A stretch of 7,216 nucleotides of DNA, from assembly GCA_041645025.1 (NCBI GenBank), contig JBAZQV010000042.1, forward strand, positions 1 through 7,216, read 5' to 3'. Positions 5,736-7,216 of this stretch are shown piece after piece. The DNA is from GW2011-AR5 sp041645025 (GTDB taxonomy: Archaea > Aenigmatarchaeota > Aenigmatarchaeia > GW2011-AR5). The notes beneath the pieces were generated by a model that worked only from the letters and a program-made list of their open reading frames with translations, searched no databases and had not been told where the DNA came from. Both the position numbers and the translations under genes were made by a program. Within the stretch, counting starts at the first letter, position 1; each line of letters opens with the position of its first letter.

Positions 5736-5745
5736 TTTATAAATA
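5736..5745 (-). promoter_or_regulatory. promoter of the Lrp-like regulator gene (leaderless)
   Basis: The minus strand carries TATTTATAAA (5745-5736). The box centre is 26-27 nt before the A of the start codon (5713), which is the normal archaeal TATA-to-start distance, so transcription should begin at or next to the ATG. No ribosome binding site is visible between them, consistent with a leaderless transcript. Confidence 0.65.
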
Positions 5746-5750
5746 CTACC

Positions 5751-5762
5751 ATTTAATTAAAT
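5751..5762. promoter_or_regulatory. 12-bp perfect palindrome in the divergent promoter region
   Basis: ATTTAATTAAAT is a perfect palindrome located just upstream of the regulator's TATA box and about 50 bp upstream of the plus-strand TATA-like box, so one bound dimer could affect both promoters. It would be a natural site for the Lrp-like protein. The region is very AT-rich, so such a palindrome may occur by chance. Confidence 0.3.
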
Positions 5763-5808
5763 ATAATCTATATTATGTTTAGTTTATTAGGAATATTAAG
5801 AGCAATAA

Positions 5809-5818
5809 TTAATATTTA
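5809..5818 (+). promoter_or_regulatory. promoter of the small protein/radical SAM operon (leaderless)
   Basis: TTAATATTTA lies with its centre about 26 nt before the ATG at 5839, the expected archaeal TATA spacing for a leaderless mRNA. The 20 nt before the ATG contain no ribosome-binding-site-like sequence (it reads TAAATACAATATATAAGT). The surrounding DNA is AT-rich, so the exact box is uncertain. Confidence 0.5.
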
Positions 5819-5838
5819 GGTAAATACAATATATAAGT

Positions 5839-5877
5839 ATGGCAATTGGAATTTCAGGAAGCAATGGGGGAATAAGT
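5839..5877 (+). repeat. copy 1 of the shared N-terminal tag (13 codons)
   Basis: These 13 codons encode MAIGISGSNGGIS. Compared with the copy at 6060-6098, only the ATG and one GGA codon are identical in DNA. Nine codons differ synonymously and two differ conservatively (Ile/Leu and Ile/Phe). The repeat is therefore conserved as a peptide, not as DNA. Confidence 0.85.
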
Positions 5878-6057
5878 CAAGTTTACAGAGAGATATCTAT
5901 AGTAGACATAGAGGCAGGGCTCCGTAAATATAAAAATCTTTTTGAATCTGCACCAATGAGTGTTAAGCCATTATATGAAATCATTGTAAGAGATTTAGAC
6001 TCTCTGCATTCAAGATTGAAAGAAAGAGCGCTAGAGAAAAATGTTAGGGCGGCTTAA
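5839..6057 (+). CDS. 72-residue small protein, putative substrate or precursor for the adjacent radical SAM enzyme
   Basis: I do not recognise a family. The first 13 residues, MAIGISGSNGGIS, are rich in Gly, Ser and Asn and match the N-terminus of the next gene's product at 11 of 13 positions. The rest (about 14-72) is charged and probably helical: VYREISIVDIEAGLRKYKNLF, split as VYREISIVDIEAG (15-27) and LRKYKNLF (28-35), then SAPMSVKPLYEIIVRDLDSLHSRLKERALEKN in the second half. There is no Cys, signal peptide or membrane segment. The likely arrangement is a flexible N-terminal tag or core plus a helical body. The radical SAM gene starts 2 nt after its stop, so the two are co-transcribed and probably coupled. 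Small size, linkage to a peptide-modifying type of radical SAM enzyme and the conserved tag suggest a RiPP precursor with an N-terminal core and C-terminal follower, or a partner protein bearing a shared docking tag. Both are inference. Confidence 0.8.
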   Translation: MAIGISGSNGGISQVYREISIVDIEAGLRKYKNLFESAPMSVKPLYEIIVRDLDSLHSRLKERALEKNVRAA

Positions 6058-6059
6058 CA

Positions 6060-6098
6060 ATGGCCCTTGGTTTTTCTGGCAGTAACGGTGGAATTAGC
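6060..6098 (+). repeat. copy 2 of the shared N-terminal tag (13 codons)
   Basis: These 13 codons encode MALGFSGSNGGIS at the start of the radical SAM enzyme. They are identical in SGSNGGIS (residues 6-13) to the upstream protein despite different codons at 11 of 13 positions. After residue 13 the two proteins show no visible similarity. Confidence 0.85.
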
Positions 6099-7121
6099 AA
6101 AGATCAGGATAATGCTTCTCTTAACAGATTAGATTTGTTAAACAGACCTATGGAAATTTCTTATTTCGTAAATAATGTTTGTAATTTAAGTTGTAGCCAT
6201 TGTTATGTCGGGTATGAAGAGCCAAAAAATTCATTATCTGTTGAAGAATGGAAAGGAGTCTTTGATGGATGCCTTGATTTAGGAGCTTTAACATTTGGAA
6301 ATGTAGGCAAAGAACCTTTGTTGAGCTGGAGCAAGACAAAAGCATTGCTGGATTTTTTTGCATTAAAAAGAAAGCAAAATCCAAGGATTAGATTTGGATT
6401 AGTAACCAATGCTATATTATTTGATGATAAAAAAATAGAAGAATTAGCTGAATCAAGCCCAACTTATATGGATATAAGCCTAGATGGGACTGAAGAAGTG
6501 CATGATTCCATAAGAGGAAAAGGAAATTATCAAGCTACTCTTGGAAATATTAGAAAAATATCAGAAAGATTTCCTGAATTGGCTGAAAAAATATTCATTA
6601 GCTACACACTGATGCAACCCAACAAAGATATTGGAATAATTAAAGGATTAATAGATGAAATTAGAGCAAGCGGGGTAAGGAATATCTTAATTTCCCCCTA
6701 TGTTAAAAGCATTAATGGAAGAGGAACTTTAGGAATTACAAATCAAGAAGTTGTAGAAGCATACAAAAAGTTAATAGAAGTCGGAAATGAATTTGTAAGA
6801 AAAGACGGGCAATTATTGCTAAAATCTGATTATGAAACACAAAAGCCTTTGATTGATTTACTTGTTAAAGAGGGGGTTATTGATTTAAGCAGATTATTAA
6901 TTGATGATTATGGAACCATTTTTAATAGGTATGAAAACGTCTTTGTTAATTATATTCCTCTTCCTGAAACAATGACGAGAGCCATAAGATTTAGTCATGA
7001 TGGTTTTGTTGGCGGCTGTTACGACATGTTCTTTACTGATTATCAAAGCAGGGCTAGGGGAAATGTAAGAACGACAAACCTGAAAGATATTTTGAAAGAA
7101 AGCAATCCTTTGCAAAATTAA
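6060..7121 (+). CDS. radical SAM enzyme with N-terminal tag and degenerate SPASM-like C-terminus
   Basis: 353 residues. Residues 1-13 (MALGFSGSNGGIS) repeat the tag of the upstream small protein; a linker follows to about 30. The radical SAM barrel begins at about 32: CNLSCSHCY gives C41, C45 and C48 (CX3CX2C) for the 4Fe-4S cluster; GNVGKEPLLSW (80-90) takes the place of the usual GGEP motif; LVTNAIL (114-120); and MDISLDGTEEVHDSIRGKGNY (137-157, key D142, H148, R152) is typical of the SPASM/anSME-like peptide-modifying branch. The end, DGFVGGCYD to GNVRTTNLKDIL, is laid out like a SPASM tail but has one Cys only (C320), so auxiliary clusters are probably absent. The ATG at 6060 is supported by the conserved tag, although the catalytic part could start later (M31). 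The likely role is radical modification of a peptide or protein, plausibly the 72-residue neighbour; the reaction is unknown. AT-rich codon use. Confidence 0.93.
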   Translation: MALGFSGSNGGISKDQDNASLNRLDLLNRPMEISYFVNNVCNLSCSHCYVGYEEPKNSLSVEEWKGVFDGCLDLGALTFGNVGKEPLLSWSKTKALLDFFALKRKQNPRIRFGLVTNAILFDDKKIEELAESSPTYMDISLDGTEEVHDSIRGKGNYQATLGNIRKISERFPELAEKIFISYTLMQPNKDIGIIKGLIDEIRASGVRNILISPYVKSINGRGTLGITNQEVVEAYKKLIEVGNEFVRKDGQLLLKSDYETQKPLIDLLVKEGVIDLSRLLIDDYGTIFNRYENVFVNYIPLPETMTRAIRFSHDGFVGGCYDMFFTDYQSRARGNVRTTNLKDILKESNPLQN

Positions 7122-7151
7122 TGTTCTTAGCTCCCGCTTACTTAACAGCTA

Positions 7152-7172
7152 CTTTTTCTTCCCAAGAAAAAG
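7152..7172. terminator. hairpin between converging genes
   Basis: CTTTTTCTT (7152-7160) and AAGAAAAAG (7164-7172) form a perfect 9-bp stem with a 3-nt loop. After one mismatch two further pairs are possible. It is 30 nt after the radical SAM stop on the plus strand and 4 nt after the stop of the partial minus-strand gene. The symmetric position suggests it could end both transcripts. There is no U-tract beyond the stem, although the arms themselves contain T5 and A5. The arms resemble those of the hairpin at 1558-1584. Confidence 0.5.
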
Positions 7173-7176
7173 GAGT

Positions 7177-7216
7177 TTACTTGAAGATCTCGCCAGTCTC
7201 CTCTGACCACCAGACT
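7177..7216 (-). CDS. C-terminal end of an unidentified gene, cut by window edge
   Basis: Reading leftward from position 7215, the minus strand gives VWWSEETGEIFK and then TAA (7179-7177). The composition is protein-like (two Trp, acidic residues, a terminal Phe-Lys), third codon positions are GC-richer than in the radical SAM gene, and a hairpin follows 4 nt after the stop as after other minus-strand genes here. The other two minus frames give basic, less natural peptides. Only 12 residues are visible, so no product can be named. Confidence 0.45.
   Translation of the reverse strand, partial: VWWSEETGEIFK

Noticed and set aside
5763..5820. Other AT-rich inverted repeats (ATAAT-CTAT-ATTAT, and two AATATT sites) in the divergent promoter region
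   Set aside because: Short arms in extremely AT-rich DNA are expected by chance; only the 12-bp perfect palindrome was kept, with low confidence.
6148..7115. Minus-strand frames opposite the radical SAM gene
   Set aside because: They are shadows of the radical SAM frame, which carries the CX3CX2C and SPASM-branch motifs.
1..7216. tRNA or rRNA genes, CRISPR arrays, insertion sequences, origin
   Set aside because: Nothing with the required cloverleaf, repeat-spacer, transposase or terminal inverted repeat pattern was seen by eye on either strand.

Overview
The window looks archaeal, most likely from a small-genome lineage of the DPANN type; the phylum is inference. Visible signs are TATA boxes about 26 nt upstream of start codons with almost no 5' leader, a U-tract terminator, a stand-alone TRAM-domain protein, a Fcf1-like PIN protein and an archaeal-style RelE with a C-terminal DHHD motif. 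No tRNA, rRNA, CRISPR array or transposase was seen.

Left part (1-3944, minus strand). A K+-independent membrane proton-pumping pyrophosphatase runs off the left edge. Upstream of it is a tightly packed operon read right to left: RelB-like antitoxin, RelE-like toxin, proline iminopeptidase, HAD hydrolase and PIN nuclease. Each junction overlaps or is separated by 2 nt, so they are probably translated in a coupled way from one promoter at about 3972-3982. A hairpin sits directly after the PIN stop codon, before the pyrophosphatase.

Middle (3945-4762, minus strand). A single gene encodes a TRAM RNA-binding domain flanked by a Gly/Arg-rich N-terminal tail and a Ser/Glu-rich acidic C-terminal tail. 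It has its own promoter, a long leader with a possible 11-codon upstream ORF, and a U-tract terminator.

Right part (4763-7121). This is a visibly AT-rich cassette. A regulator made of two fused Lrp/AsnC-like units (minus strand) is divergent from a two-gene plus-strand operon: a 72-residue protein of unknown family, then, 2 nt later, a radical SAM enzyme. These two otherwise unrelated proteins begin with nearly the same 13 residues, MAIGISGSNGGIS and MALGFSGSNGGIS. Nearly every shared residue is written with a different codon, so the tag appears to be preserved by selection on the peptide, not by recent DNA duplication. This is the main candidate for an undescribed system: a radical-SAM peptide- or protein-modification cassette in which the enzyme and its putative substrate carry the same N-terminal tag, possibly controlled by the divergent double-Lrp regulator.

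At the right edge, a perfect 9-bp hairpin lies between the radical SAM gene and the last 12 codons of a converging minus-strand gene. Hairpins right at stop codons recur three times on the minus strand in this window.
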